From NCBI RefSeq assembly GCF_042453785.1, contig NC_091666.1, forward strand, positions 24,076,501-24,140,500: DNA of 64,000 bases, written 5' to 3'. The position numbers and the translations under genes were made by a program. Each line of letters starts with the position of its first letter. Position 1 is the first letter of the stretch. The stretch comes from Malus domestica. Lineage: Eukaryota > Streptophyta > Magnoliopsida > Rosales > Rosaceae. Below are positions 13,001-25,100 of the stretch, in pieces. The notes under the pieces are model-generated. The model saw only the letters and a list, made by a program, of their open reading frames with translations. It did no database searches and was not told where the DNA came from.

Positions 13001-16000
13001 TGGCAGGTAGTCACTGATATCCTACATCTTCATGGGCAAAAGTTGACTGCTTACAAAGGGGACTATGATACATATGAGAGGACACGAATAGAACTAGTGA
13101 AGAACCAACAGAAAGCTTTTGAGGCCAATGAGCGTTCAAGAGCACATATGCAGGTTTTTCATCATACAATAATGACAAATTGATGCTATTATTTATGCAT
13201 TTTCTTATTTTCGTGATATCTACAGCAGTTTGACTTAGATTTGGAAAAGATATTTAGGGTAGTTAGCCTCTGTTTACTTCGACCAGAGCAGCAGTCTGTT
13301 TAAAATATATGGACGGATGTCCAATTACTCTCTTATTTTGTCTTCCTATTCCCCTCTTTTTGACATATGTTCTGCATTTGAGTAACTTATGTTTGACATT
13401 CAATTTTTTTTACTTTGATCTACAGACTTTTATTGATAAGTTCCGCTACAATGCCAAGAGGGCCGCCCTTGTTCAGTCAAGAATTAAGGTGATTTTATTG
13501 TATTCTTGCATGCTTACCTTTATGAATCCCGCTTTCGTGGCCATTAACAATTTTTATTTAGAAAAATTCTTCATGTTTAAATTGGATTGCTGTATTGATC
13601 TTATTGTGTTAGAAAGAACTAATCTTCTCTCTTTTTACTTTTGTTTAGGCTTTGGACCGGTTGGGACATGTGGATGAGATTGTAAATGACCCTGAGTACG
13701 CACTGATTTATCTTCATGGCTTATATGGATAATAGCATGTAAAAACAATATTTCTAGTCCTCTTTCCCGCTTTATGTAATGCCTCTGGCCTTTTCATTTG
13801 CAGCTATAAGTTTGAGTTCCCAACTCCAGACGACAGACCTGGTCCTCCTATAATAAGTTTCAGGTTTGTCAGCTCATACAGTGGAATTTTGCCCCCTTTC
13901 TTGGGTTCAGTGACTCAAATGAGATCCTTTGCTTGTTTTACTTTTTACTTTCAGGTTTATGCTGTTTTCATCTCTTAGATCAATTGCTTATTGTATTTTT
14001 CTGGTGATATGTTTTTGCAGTGATGCATCATTTGGTTATCCTGGCGGACCCGTTTTGTTTAGGAATTTAAATTTTGGAATTGACCTTGACAGCCGCATCG
14101 CAAGTAAGGATGCTAAGTTAATCTTGTCTATTTGAAAATTGATATATTGCATATTAATATATTATGTGTTCTGTTATGGAGAGTATCTCCATATTTTGTG
14201 TTTTTAGTGGAAATATGACAATTCATTCAATAATTTAATTTTGAGGCCTCATTTTCTTGGGAAATATGGATTCTTCTTTTTTGGATGAATAAGTTGGAAT
14301 TTATGTGTTGCTATACTTAATAGTGCTTGTCATGATTCTTATGCAGTGGTTGGGCCAAATGGTATTGGTAAATCAACGATACTCAAACTAATTGCAGGTG
14401 AGCTACAACCAATCTCTGGGACAGTTTTCCGTTCGGCTAAGGTATCTTGCATGTTTCTTGGGATTACTTTTACTGGGTAACAATTTTGAATTGATCATAC
14501 GAATTTCAGATTTCAACTAACATGCCACAGGGTTGTCCACTAAGTTATTTTAGTTATAGATAGTACTGTTTATTTAAGCAAATATGGTATTCTGCTACTT
14601 AATTTCATTATGTGCCTTGTGTACTAAGAACACAGGGTAACTACTCTTGACCATTGCATCTCCTTCACTGTTTACAGGTACGGATTGCTGTGTTCAGTCA
14701 GCACCACGTTGACGGGCTAGATTTATCTTCTAATCCCTTATTGTATATGATGCGCTGCTTCCCAGTGAGTTCTTGATAATACCATTTTCCTTCTCTTTTC
14801 TATGTGTATGGAAAAACTTTTCATGTTTCTAGAGGTGGTATACTGAGTTCTCTTTTCTAGGATCCTGCTAGTGAACCCCTCTGAATCCATTTCCATATCC
14901 AGAATAGGATAATTTTGCTTTAAAATCTAGAATATAATCAGTGGACCTGATCTATTTTATCTGCAACCTAAAAGGAATATTTTGCCGCTTTCCCTCTCAA
15001 ATTGTATATCATTGAACAAGACTTGGAATTGATACCTGTTAATCATTTGCCAATGGGGACAAGTTTCCATTCAATATTGTAACTTCACTACTCTCACAAA
15101 TTTAGTTTTGGGTTGGGGTAGGTCCATCAATCCTTCGTGGTGTTTTTGTCTCATTAGAGCGAACAATCTTGATAATCAGATTTAGCATGCTTTTACTATT
15201 TTTTGTTAAAATTAATCATGTGAAGTAATGAAGAATCCTTTGTGCAGGGAGTACCTGAACAAAAGCTCCGATCTCACTTGGGTTCTTTAGGTGTCTCTGG
15301 AAATCTTGCACTTCAGCCTATGTACACGTTGTCTGGTATTCTCTATTCCAAACTGTGAATTTGTTTAAAGAGATCAATTGATTTCTAGAACTATTATTTT
15401 ACTTGAACCTCTTTAAGATTGGCATGGTTTGCCAAGTTGAAAGACTGGCCGGGACGCGTAAACTAATTTTGTAGACAACTGGATATTTACTGTTAATTCT
15501 TTAGCATCCTATGCTAGCTGTGAGTTTTAGTGAAACAGTCAATTCCAGTGTTGCTCTATGGCTTTTAACATTATTCTCGAACTACTTAAATGGGGTATAT
15601 TAGGTGGTCAGAAGAGCAGAGTTGCATTTGCCAAGATAACTTTCAAGAAACCGCACATAATATTGCTTGATGAGCCCTCCAATCATCTGGTAAGTCATAA
15701 TCCTTCTCATGATTTTACTGCTCGAAAGAAGTAACAATATTTTGGATTACGAATTTCTTGTATAAAATGAACCGAAGAACACTGCCTTGCCTGATTGCGT
15801 GTTTGTTCACATTGCAATGGCTGTTGACATGCAGGACTTGGATGCTGTGGAGGCACTAATACAAGGTCTTGTGCTCTTCCAAGGAGGCATTCTCATGGTA
15901 TTTCATTTCTAGTATCTTCACAATTTCCATTTGCAACGAGGGCTTGTATACGGGAGTTATTTGATGAACTAGTATGACTCATAAGCGTGATTTTCTTTCT

Positions 16001-16128
16001 TACAGGTTAGTCACGACGAGCATCTGATCTCTGGAAGTGTGGACGAGCTATGGGTGGTATCAGAAGGTAGGATACAACCATTCCATGGCAGTTTTGAGGA
16101 CTACAAGAAGATACTGCAGTCGTCATAG
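10076..16128 (+). CDS. ABCF3: ABC transporter F family member 3 (GCN20-type ABC ATPase)
   Basis: This is a soluble ABC-F ATPase with two nucleotide-binding domains and no membrane segments. By family knowledge it acts on ribosomes and with GCN1/GCN2-type translation control. Eighteen exons join in frame: 10076-10276, 10885-11100, 11367-11556, 11684-11892, 12051-12197, 12562-12690, 12787-12888, 13007-13153, 13426-13488, 13649-13695, 13804-13863, 14021-14103, 14347-14441, 14678-14764, 15248-15335, 15604-15689, 15835-15897, 16006-16128. They give 711 aa, close to the Arabidopsis protein. Walker A motifs are GRNGTGKTT (206-214) and GPNGIGKST (534-542). Signatures are FSGGWRMR (from 337) and LSGGQKSR (620-627). 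Walker B motifs are LLLLDEPT and [10 protein letters not shown]. The start [15 protein letters not shown] agrees with orthologues. All introns are GT–AG. Confidence 0.96.
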
Positions 16129-16665
16129 AAAAAAGTTATCAGCATTTCATCCATCTCATGGCCGATGACTACAGGATTGCCGGAAGAACACGCAATCCAG
16201 AGCGTCTTAAGATAGCATATACGTGTTGTAGTTTTGTTTCCTCCTTAAATCGAATGGTTGAGCAATATAACTGGATTGATATGCCCTTACTAGCCTTTTC
16301 TTTTATAATTTGAAAGTATTCTTTTTGTGACGATTTTACGTTGTCTGTTTTAAGGTTTATAAGCTAATGAACAAAAATGAAGAGCATCTATTGTAATGTG
16401 CAACAAGATTCATATGTGCTATAATTAACTCTTGAGTTACCTTGTCTGTTTTTACGGGACAAAACTACTTTAATTTACAAAAAACGGGACATGAACTTTA
16501 AGTACAACGAAATGGGCAGATAGCCCACTAACCAATTGGGGATAACGCACGTATGCAAATGACATAGAAGTTTTAGCCCATAGAATTTATATTAGAACAA
16601 AAAATTCCTCATAAAATAAACACTTGGCCATTCAAAAGTTGGTTTATAAAATAAACAAAAATAAA
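16129..16665. other. ABCF3 3' UTR and spacer
   Basis: This stretch follows the ABCF3 stop codon. It is AT-rich, presumably containing the 3' UTR over the first 150-300 bp, and leads to the tRNA gene. I see no other gene. Confidence 0.5.
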
Positions 16666-16736
16666 TGCGCATCCAGGGAATCGAACCCTGGTCAGTACCG
16701 TGGGAGGGTACTATGATACCACTACACCAGATGCGC
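16666..16736 (-). tRNA. tRNA-Gly (anticodon CCC)
   Basis: Read on the minus strand, GCGCATC and GATGCGC form a perfect 7-bp acceptor stem followed by discriminator A. The D-arm region reads GTGTAGTGGTA (A box) and the T arm CAGGGTTCGATTCCCTG (B box). The anticodon stem GTACC/GGTAC closes the 7-base loop CTCCCAC, giving anticodon CCC, which reads GGG glycine codons. There is no intron. The 71-nt length (no CCA encoded) is normal for plant nuclear tRNA-Gly. A T-run for Pol III termination is not prominent within the next 20 bp. Confidence 0.93.
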
Positions 16737-17449
16737 TTGTTATAATATTTGGGTACAATGTTGATGTGTGCTTTAACTCGAGATGGAGAGAAAATAAAGA
16801 AGAGTGTCCCTTTTGGCGTGTGTACTACTACTAATCGATGATGGAATGTGGAAAAATGAAATTGTACTCATTCAAAAGGGAATGTGTTTATTAACATTTT
16901 AAAATTCAAGATACATATGAGATCCACCCAAAATCAAGAATCAGACTCTAAAATTTTCATATTATGCCCTTCACAGTAGGACATAAATAGTGAGTGATAT
17001 CAATATATTGAGCTCATATTGGAATACACTCCTACAATGGACTGGAATATATGAGTATGATACCAGTATATTGAACTCATGAGATTAATATATTTGAGTT
17101 CAATATATTAAGTTCATGAGTATGATATAAACTAGTAGGTTTTATAGTTTGACTCTCACAGGCAATGAACTCACACTAATGTAGCACTAGTGCTATAGGT
17201 TTCAAACTCAGGTTGCCTAATTTTTTTTCTCATTCCAAACTAACACACTCATGGAGGATACAACCCCATCTCTTTCTCCTCCTTAATCCGACCAATTTCC
17301 ACCTGAAGACCTTTGACTTCGGCAACATCCATAACCCATGCTCCTTGCTTGGTCGTTGCCGATTTGTAACGTGTTATTATTGCATTCATTTGACGATAAT
17401 TAATAACTACTTATTCACTCATGCGTGAACGACTGTTTCTTACCTCACA

Positions 17450-17598
17450 AAGCCCAATTAAATTTCAGATTATATTGGGCCTTACACTCTCCATAGCCCA
17501 ATTCAAATTAAAACCGCGTCCCAGCTATATATATAAATCCAAAATCACGTCATCAAACCTGCCATCCCAATTTTGAGAAAAAGGTGAAAAGTAAAACA
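17450..17598 (+). promoter_or_regulatory. Promoter and 5' UTR of the 76-aa gene
   Basis: A TATA box (GCTATATATATAAATCC) lies near 17524-17540, about 60-75 bp before the ATG. Upstream are two GCCCAAT motifs and a TTGGGCC site II-type motif between 17450 and 17505, arranged much as in the ABCF3 promoter. Confidence 0.65.
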
Positions 17599-17829
17599 AT
17601 GGAAAACGGGAACAGTATCATATCCCGGGAGACGCTTGACCAGGTGGCGAGCTGGCTCAGCGTCACCGTGTCCACCGCCTTCTTTTCCTCCCTCGAGCGC
17701 TTCTCGTGCGTCAACCTCTCCACCACCGACTCCGACTACGAAGACGACGACGAGGCCAAGGACCGCCCTCTCACCCTCACCAATCACAACAACGAACCTC
17801 CAAACGACGTCGCTAATCTCCCCGTCTGA
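17599..17829 (+). CDS. Small acidic-tailed protein of unknown function (76 aa)
   Basis: This is a single-exon ORF beginning MENGNSIISRETLDQVASWL and ending in PNDVANLPV. Residues 10-42 look like an amphipathic, S/A/F-rich helix with a cysteine (VSTAFFSSLERFSCVNLST). Residues 43-53 are strongly acidic (TDSDYEDDDEA), and the tail is N/P-rich. It has no signal peptide and no domain I can name. Support comes from a well-placed TATA box, a purine-rich leader, a GC-rich coding stretch within AT-rich flanks, and third-position G/C preference. I have an impression that similar short proteins exist in other eudicots, but cannot confirm it. A CT-repeat leader-like run follows the stop. Confidence 0.7.
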   Translation: MENGNSIISRETLDQVASWLSVTVSTAFFSSLERFSCVNLSTTDSDYEDDDEAKDRPLTLTNHNNEPPNDVANLPV

Positions 17830-19995
17830 TCTATCCCCCCCCCCTCTCTCTCTCTCTGCGGTATTATCTTCGTTTGTATTTTAATTAGGGTTTATCGAAA
17901 ACAGCTTGTGGTTCTGAATTTCATGCGGGTGTGTCAATGTGTAATGGATGGGGAATGTATGAGCTACATAATACGGATTGCAGTAGAACATATTGAAATT
18001 GTTGATTAATAAATTTGGTCCGCTTGAATCCAGTTTTGTAGATGATTAATTCATGCTTTGTTTCATTGGCATTGCAATTTTGTTGGTTGAATCATGCATG
18101 AACTTGTAGGAACTGAGGATTGAATCTCTGGAATTAGGTAGGAAGTTGCAAATTAGGGATTTGTCTGGCCTTAACCGTCAATTATTCAGATTCTACGTTT
18201 TTATCGAGTTGAGTTGATAAGCATCATTGGATTGGAAGGGCATGTAATGGTGGTTCCACTATTTCATGAAACAAACAAATGTATGGATAGATGGACAGAA
18301 TTTCTTCAAGTTGATTTACAATTATGGTTTTAGTTCTTTGATTTAGAATTATGCATTCAGGGAATTATGTTCATGATTGAGGGAGTGTGGAGAATATATC
18401 ATACTGGCGTAATGGGACGCAGTCCCTGATCGAGGAAAGCAAGCAAAGAAGCAGAAGGATGCGGAATATGAAGGGGCTGGGGATAGAGCCAATAAGCAAA
18501 AGATGCTTACGTTGGATTTGTTCAGAGCGGTGAACAGATCATTTCAAAGTCGATCACTTGTTCGATATGAACACTGACAGTGTTGTTATTTATGATTGAT
18601 TGTGCTTGTAACTGGGCCTGTAGGTGGCACGGTCTAGCATCCCACATTCTAAAATCCTAGTGCTATTAACAACAATGCTGCAAATACACAAGAAGAAACA
18701 TTTCTAATCAACTACTGCAAACACTAGAACAAAAGTAGTGGTAAAAATGGATGGTGAAACTTCACCGTTTCACCGCCATTTTTAGTCTGCATGTTCCCTC
18801 CAACACAGTAGCATCAACACACACCTTTTGATAATGTACAACCTTGCTTTCTTCTCCTTCAACATTCTCTTCGATGCCTGAACCTTGGTTTTCTTCTCCG
18901 GGTAAGTGGACTTCTCCATGAACTTGACTCCTCTCACTCCTCTCCTGGATTTTCACCTTATTCTATATAACCACTTTGTGCCTTTTTCACCCAGGTTATA
19001 AGGAAGGGGGAAAAGGGGAGGAATCTTTTACGTTGTGTGAGTTACTATTGGCTGACATCAGTTTCAGTTGGAAAGTCAGTAAATTATGTCGTGGGGCGGT
19101 AAACAAGGCCCTGAGAGAGTCCACCAGTCAACCGGGGTGGTGCTGCTTTTCTGTTCCGGAAGGCTGTCTCTGCTTCCGCCTGGTCCAATATCCAGATTTC
19201 CAGGTTGGTGGTCTGCGAAACCTTCCATTATTTTTACTTCTCTGCTTCCAGGATTTATTGCTTGATACCATGGACCGCAAGATCCCTTTTTAGAAATTTT
19301 TTGGAAGTCGGTTTGGTTCATGAATTTATTTGTTTTTGGGACTGCTAGATAATTGGATTGCTTAGGTGTCCTTATGACAACTTTCAGTCTCGTAAGTGAG
19401 AGATTGTACGCCTTTTTGACCGGCCATAGATCCTTTCAAAGTTGAACACAACTTTTTCAATCAGGGTGGGGAGCTAGATTGTGGTCATGATTCTTTACCA
19501 GTTATAAGTTATCCTGAAGAAGTCAGGTTCTGATGAACCTGACTCTGAGCGTTACAAATTCCATTCAATGCTTTTATCCTGAGAGATCTAAGATTCTTTA
19601 GAAAATGTGGTCCAACATAGAAAATGGTCCAACATAAATTTCTCTTCTTTCTTTTTGATGCAATGAATCGGCTGTAAAGGTGCGTTTATAGAGAGACCTA
19701 GAGACCCAACTCAGTAGAGGTCACCCTTTTCATGGAGAGCAACTTACATGGACTGGGACGTCTTGTGGCAGTGAACCTATTACAGGTAAGTCCTCTTTTC
19801 ATGGGTTTGGAAGACTATTTACCCTTAGTAAACCGCTTGGTCAGTTTGGTTTCAATATTTTAAAAGTAAAAAACCAACCGAAGCGGTCCTGAACCGGTTG
19901 AGAACTCCGTGAATTGGTGATGAACTGGTTTGAATACTCCAACGAGCGGTCCATATTTTCGATGAACTGGATGTGTAGGTGGTGAGGGAGGATTA
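17830..19995. other. Intergenic, no gene recognised
   Basis: The first few hundred bases are probably the 3' UTR of the small gene. The rest is AT-rich with scattered short ORFs on both strands (for example 18976-19293 and 18762-18956) that lack any recognisable domain. A short hairpin (GTCAGGTTC/GAACCTGAC) lies at about 19525-19545. Nothing here can be called a gene. Confidence 0.5.
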
Positions 19996-20249
19996 GTGCT
20001 CGTTTGGATGTGTTTTTAAAATAACTGAAAGTACTTTTGGTGAAAATGATTTTTGAACCAATCCTTAGTAAAAATGCAAGTACATTCTGAAAAAAAGCAT
20101 TTAAAGTGCTTCCTGAAAGAAGCACTAGTTCCTGAAAGAAGCACATAACTAGTGCTTCTTGCAGAAAGCATTTTAAGTGCTTTTGGAACCAAAAAATATT
20201 TTTTTTAAAAGCGTTTTCAGTCATTTTAAAATCATATCCAAACAAGTCC
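19996..20249. mobile_element. PIF/Tourist-like MITE, family 'GCTCGTTTGGAT', copy 1
   Basis: The terminal inverted repeats read G(T/A)GCTCGTTTGGAT at the left and its near complement ATCCAAACAAGTCC at the right. Internally it is largely self-complementary (AAGTGCTT…AAGCACTT blocks). The left flank is TTA and the right flank TAA. Two relatives lie in the window, at 43937-44168 and 57511-57700. Confidence 0.75.
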
Positions 20250-21207
20250 TAAGATAAATAGGCAAGTGAGGGTTATTATTGGGCTCAAATGAATGGGCTG
20301 ATATTGGGTTTGAAATGGGTCCACTAAAAGTGTTGAGATCCAAAAAGTAGCAACACGAAGCCTAAACAAAACCCTCATCGCTGCGTATAATTACGTACAT
20401 ACCCCCATGCGACCACCTCAGCACGTCCGCCTCTTTGTTCTTCTCCGCGGACGATATAGAAAGAGTCCGTAGTAATTGTTTTTTAGTTAATTATTATTAT
20501 TTATTTTATTTTTTGGAATTGCATTTTTGAGTGGATTATTTGGGTGAGCTCCCTCCGATGATGAATTTGTTGCTCGTTAATATAAAAATATCGTTCCAAT
20601 TTCTGAAGCTGTAAGAATCGCAGCTTCCTTCCGTGTGGAACTCAAGGGACATCTGAGGGAGGAGCTTAACCAAAATACTCAAATACCCACCCCACCCCTC
20701 CCTCCTTTCGTTTTCTTTCCCCCTTATTTTTGTCCCCTTTTTATTTTTTTTCCCTTGTTCTTTTTCCGGCTTTTATTATTCCCTTTAAAAATAAATTAAC
20801 ATGAAAATTGGATGACACGTCGTTTGTTTGGAAAATCCTTAGAAGCAAACAATGTTTATCTTCTCTCTTTTGGGGATTTTGGAGGTCGCAATTGTCATCA
20901 ATCGATAAATGGAAGATGGGAAAAATCAAAGTAAAAAGGGCGGACGGGTGGTGGTTCGGCCTAAAACCTGATGGTCAGCCATATCTCGTTCCTTGTAAAT
21001 ATTGTATTTTCAATTTCACCTGTAAATTTATAATCGAAACCATTTAATTTCTTAATCTTTAATTCAAAATTATCTTTACAATAAAAACATTTAAATTGAC
21101 GGAACCCATATCTGAAAAGTTGTGTTGCATGTATGTTACCAAAAGTTATGCTAATCGACAAAAAGAATAATATCCTAATTATATAGGCCTCGTTTGGTAT
21201 ATTAAAG
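20250..21207. other. Intergenic, no gene recognised
   Basis: This is AT-rich sequence with GGGCT-type motifs near 20280-20310 and a CCAC/GTCCGCC-rich patch near 20400-20460. The ORF at 20808-21047 is short and resembles nothing known. No feature is assigned. Confidence 0.4.
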
Positions 21208-21557
21208 TTAAAGGATAAAGTAATTTTTTTCGTTTTTGAGGGATTCAACCTAAATGAAACTTATCTCTCATGTTGGACCATTTCTTTCCTACAAACATAT
21301 ATTAAATATGACAATATGAGTAATGTCAGAGATATTAGTTTTTTTAAATCAAATTACAAATTAAATGATGTGTTGTTAATAAAAAATAAGCACGTTAATT
21401 GATATTTAATTAATAATCTAATTATTTACAATCATATTATTTAGTTTATAAATTTAATTTAAAAAATTTAATCTCTCTAACATTAAATGGTGAACATGAT
21501 AGATAAGTTTCTTTTAGGTTGAATCCCTCAAAACAAAAAAATTACTTTATCCTTTAA
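21208..21557. mobile_element. Foldback MITE with ~65-bp terminal inverted repeats
   Basis: The left arm 21208-21274 starts TTAAAGGATAAAGTAATTTT and continues through GAGGGATTCAACCTAAA. The right arm 21493-21557 is its near-exact complement. The inner parts are also loosely complementary (ATGTCAGAGATATTAG against TAATCTCTCTAACAT), so the whole 350 bp can fold back. It carries no coding capacity. The superfamily is not determined. Confidence 0.8.
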
Positions 21558-22168
21558 CATGTATACACACATACAATCTCGTCTTTTAGCACACTCAGGT
21601 TTAAAAAATTTATTGTCACATGTGGTCAGATCTATTCCAACAGTCAACAAAATAACAATAAATATTCTCCTCCACAGTTAATTTTATATCAAAACAGTAA
21701 ATGATCACAATTTTTTAAAACTATATTTCTAGAAGAAGGAGGCTATATATAATCCACCATGATACAAGTATTGTTATAAGATCGTCATTCAGTATTACGG
21801 TCTGATAGTATTTTTCTTCACTAAGAAGTAAGATGTCTTAAATTTGAATCTTTTGGATAAATATATCAATGTACTCCAAAAAAGTATTGTAAGGTCAAAG
21901 CTCAAAACTTCAAACCAACCATTTCCCTTTGTTGGTTCTATCTTTGTCGCAGCATCCCATCAAAAGACTGAACATTGTATTTGTCGAGAACCAAAAGGCA
22001 CTCTCTCCATTCAACGAATACTGAGAAGAAAAAACCCGATTCCAACCTAATTCCAAAGCGCCGGCTTTTGTCCTCTTTCCGATTCCGACTTCTGTCATTT
22101 TTCTTCCACCTTCATCATGTTGCCCATTTGCCCACTCTGTTTCCACTCCCATCACAACTCTACCATCA
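21558..22168. other. Upstream region of the trehalase gene
   Basis: This is AT-rich sequence lying between a MITE and the trehalase start. A TATATATAATCC motif at about 21744-21755 is too far from the ATG to be an obvious TATA box unless the 5' UTR is about 400 nt. The last 150 bp before the ATG are pyrimidine-rich, typical of a plant 5' UTR. Confidence 0.4.
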
Positions 22169-25100
22169 ATGCCGGAATCACGGTTTCCCAACTGTGACAA
22201 CAGCTCTCCATTCCCGTTCCTCTCTTCTCTGCTTTTCCTTCTATTAGTCATGACTACAACAACGGTGGCAAAAGCCTCGACCATGACCGGCGCTAAAGCA
22301 CCCCCTCCCTGCGTTTCCGATTCCGGCCCCGTAAAACCCACCACCCCATTGGTCGCCTTCCTCGAAAAACTCCAAGAAACCGCCCTTGCCACCTTCGGGA
22401 AAAAAGATTTCGACCCAAAATACTACGTTGACTTGTCGCTAAAGCTCGAATTGCCGGCGACTCAGAAGGCTTTCGATCAGCTGCCACGGTCGGCAGGTGG
22501 GTCCGTGTCGGCCAAAGATTTGAAGGAGTATGTGGATGAGTACTTCGGTGGTGCAGGGGAGGATATGGTGGTTGCAGAGCCGGTGGATTTCGTGCCGGAG
22601 CCGGAGGGGTTCCTGCCGAAGGTGAAGCACCCGGAAGTGAGGGCTTGGGCTCTGGAGGTGCATTCCCTTTGGAAGAACTTGAGCAGGAAGGTCTGTGGTG
22701 GGGTCCACAAGAAGCCTGAGCTGCACACACTGCTTCCTCTGCCTGAGCAGTTTGTGATTCCTGGTTCAAGGTTCAGGGAGGTTTATTACTGGGATTCTTA
22801 CTGGGTGATTAGGTAAGTCATTAGTGTTAATTTCCCTTTCTTTTTGTTTTAATTTTTGAGAAAATCAAAGTTTTAATCATGTTGTTTGAATCATGTGCAC
22901 AAAAATCATGAATTAGCATTGTGTTCATCCAGCAGTATTCATGCTTTCTTTCTTTTTCTTTATAAGCTTGGTCATATACTATTTTAGACATGTTTGAAAT
23001 TTCTTCTGAAATAGCTAAAAACGCTTTCTCTTGACTTAAAATGTTTATGACAAATGTTTGGCTAGAAAAAACTTAAAAGCATTTATAGCTTGGTCATAAA
23101 AACGCTTTAGAGGAGCACGTGTTAGATGCTATTTTCAGAGTGCACTTCGTCCTTTTAATAAAATTTTAACGTATTTCTAATAAAAATGCTTTTAGTAAAT
23201 GTGCTTATGAATAAAAGTGCTTCTCATGTAAAGAGTTCAAAACCTTCATTAATACACTTGCTTGACAGTGCATGTCACATGGTAGCCGCCCATTTGTTGC
23301 ATTATTGTTTCTTTTTGAAAAGGTGATATTAATTTATAATGTGAGTTGAGAATCTGATTCTATTGATTACTTGAGCCAAAAATCCAATCGACCTTCTTGT
23401 GTAAGACTACCTTGGATGGTTAAGTCCCTTTTGATAGAAGCCTTGTATGCATAGTGGGTTCCTGTCTTGTTTTTTTTTTTTTTTCTTTGCAGGGTAGGGG
23501 TCCTAGGGGATAGTTGGTAGAAGTTTAATGCTCAGAAACAAGGTTTTTCATTGGATAAACTGTAGCAATGGTCACTGAATCATACCCTCAAGTTGCATTT
23601 TCATCCCTAAATTACAATAATAGTTGTTGAGAGAGTTGACGGAAAGGCCCTAGAGTGCAATGTGTGACTTAATTTCAGGACAACATCAATTATTACAGGA
23701 ATTCAATGACGAAAATGCAACTCCGAGTATAATTCATAGACAAATTTTCGTTGCTTGTTCATTGTTGCCAAACATGGATGAAGTACCCTTTGATGGTGTT
23801 AAGATGTTGTGCAGGGGCTTGCTAGCGAGTAAAATGTATGATACAGCAAAAAATATTGTGACCAATCTCCTTTCCTTGATAGAAGAATATGGATATGTCC
23901 TAAATGGTGCAAGGACCTATTACGCTAACAGAAGGTAATGCTTCATTTACTTCCTATTTTTCTACCTTTATTGTTTTACACTTTTTATAACTTCTAATAC
24001 AAGCAAGCTTTTATATTCATTTGTCACTTACCACATTTCTTCCTTCTCCTTTGGGAAAATTTGCAGCCAGCCACCACTTCTGAGTGCAATGGTTCACGAA
24101 ATATACAAGCGGACGGGCGATGTGGAATTGGCACGGAAGGCTCTCCCTGCACTGATGAAAGAACATGAGTTTTGGAATTCAGGTATGGTGAGAATCTGTT
24201 TCGATGAAAGGTTCACATTGTCTTGGTTGCCTTCTTTGGCGTTTTTGATAAACTTATCTGCAGTGGGTTTTAAATAGTTCTAATTTGGCTTTCTGTTGCT
24301 GTAGGTATTCATAAGGTAATTGTTCAGGATTCTGAAGCTCAGAATCATACTTTGAGTCGATACTACGCAATGTGGAACACACCGAGGCCTGAATCTTCAA
24401 CCATTGTATGTCCTCTCTGCGTGCTTTATTTGAGAAACATTTCTGTTGTTTATATCAATGGCGGGAAACATTTATGTAGTGTATCCCTTTTAACATCTTA
24501 TGCCTGTCAGGACAAGGAATTGGCTTCCAATATCTCCAACCCTTTTGAGAAACAGCAATTTTACCGGGAAGTGGCATCAACTGCCGAGACTGGATGGGAT
24601 TTCAGTACAAGATGGATGATGTAATGAAGAAGTTTTTATATTCAGTATCTTCTAGGAACAAGTCGACTTTTAAAATTTAGGATGCCTTATAATAGTGAGG
24701 ATTTTGTTTTCTTGTTGCAGGAACCATTCGGATTTTACAACGTTGGCTACCACATGGATTTTACCTGTTGATTTGAATGCATTCTTACTCAGGGCACGTC
24801 TATCAATTCCTAACAAAAGAAGCCCCTGTATATCTTATTATCTGCAAACATTACAATCTGCTTTATCTGTTGATGCAGATGGAACATGACATTGCCTTCC
24901 TTGCAAAAGTCACAGGAGACTCTAAAATTTCTGAGCGCTTCCTGAAAGCCTCCGAAGCAAGGCATAAGGCCATAAAAGCTGTTTTCTGGGATGCAAAGAA
25001 GGGACAATGGCTAGATTACTGGCTCAACAGAAACACATGCAATGAGGTATAATAATCGTATAACTCTTTGATTTTCTGATAGTTATGAACTTATGATGGT

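Noticed and set aside
19525-19545. Small hairpin with TGATGA and CTGA, possible box C/D snoRNA
   Set aside because: The spacing and terminal stem do not fit a C/D snoRNA, and the hairpin is too short to support a call.
22293-22769. Long minus-strand ORF (158 codons)
   Set aside because: It is antisense to the GC-rich first exon of trehalase, and the sense frame is clearly the real one.
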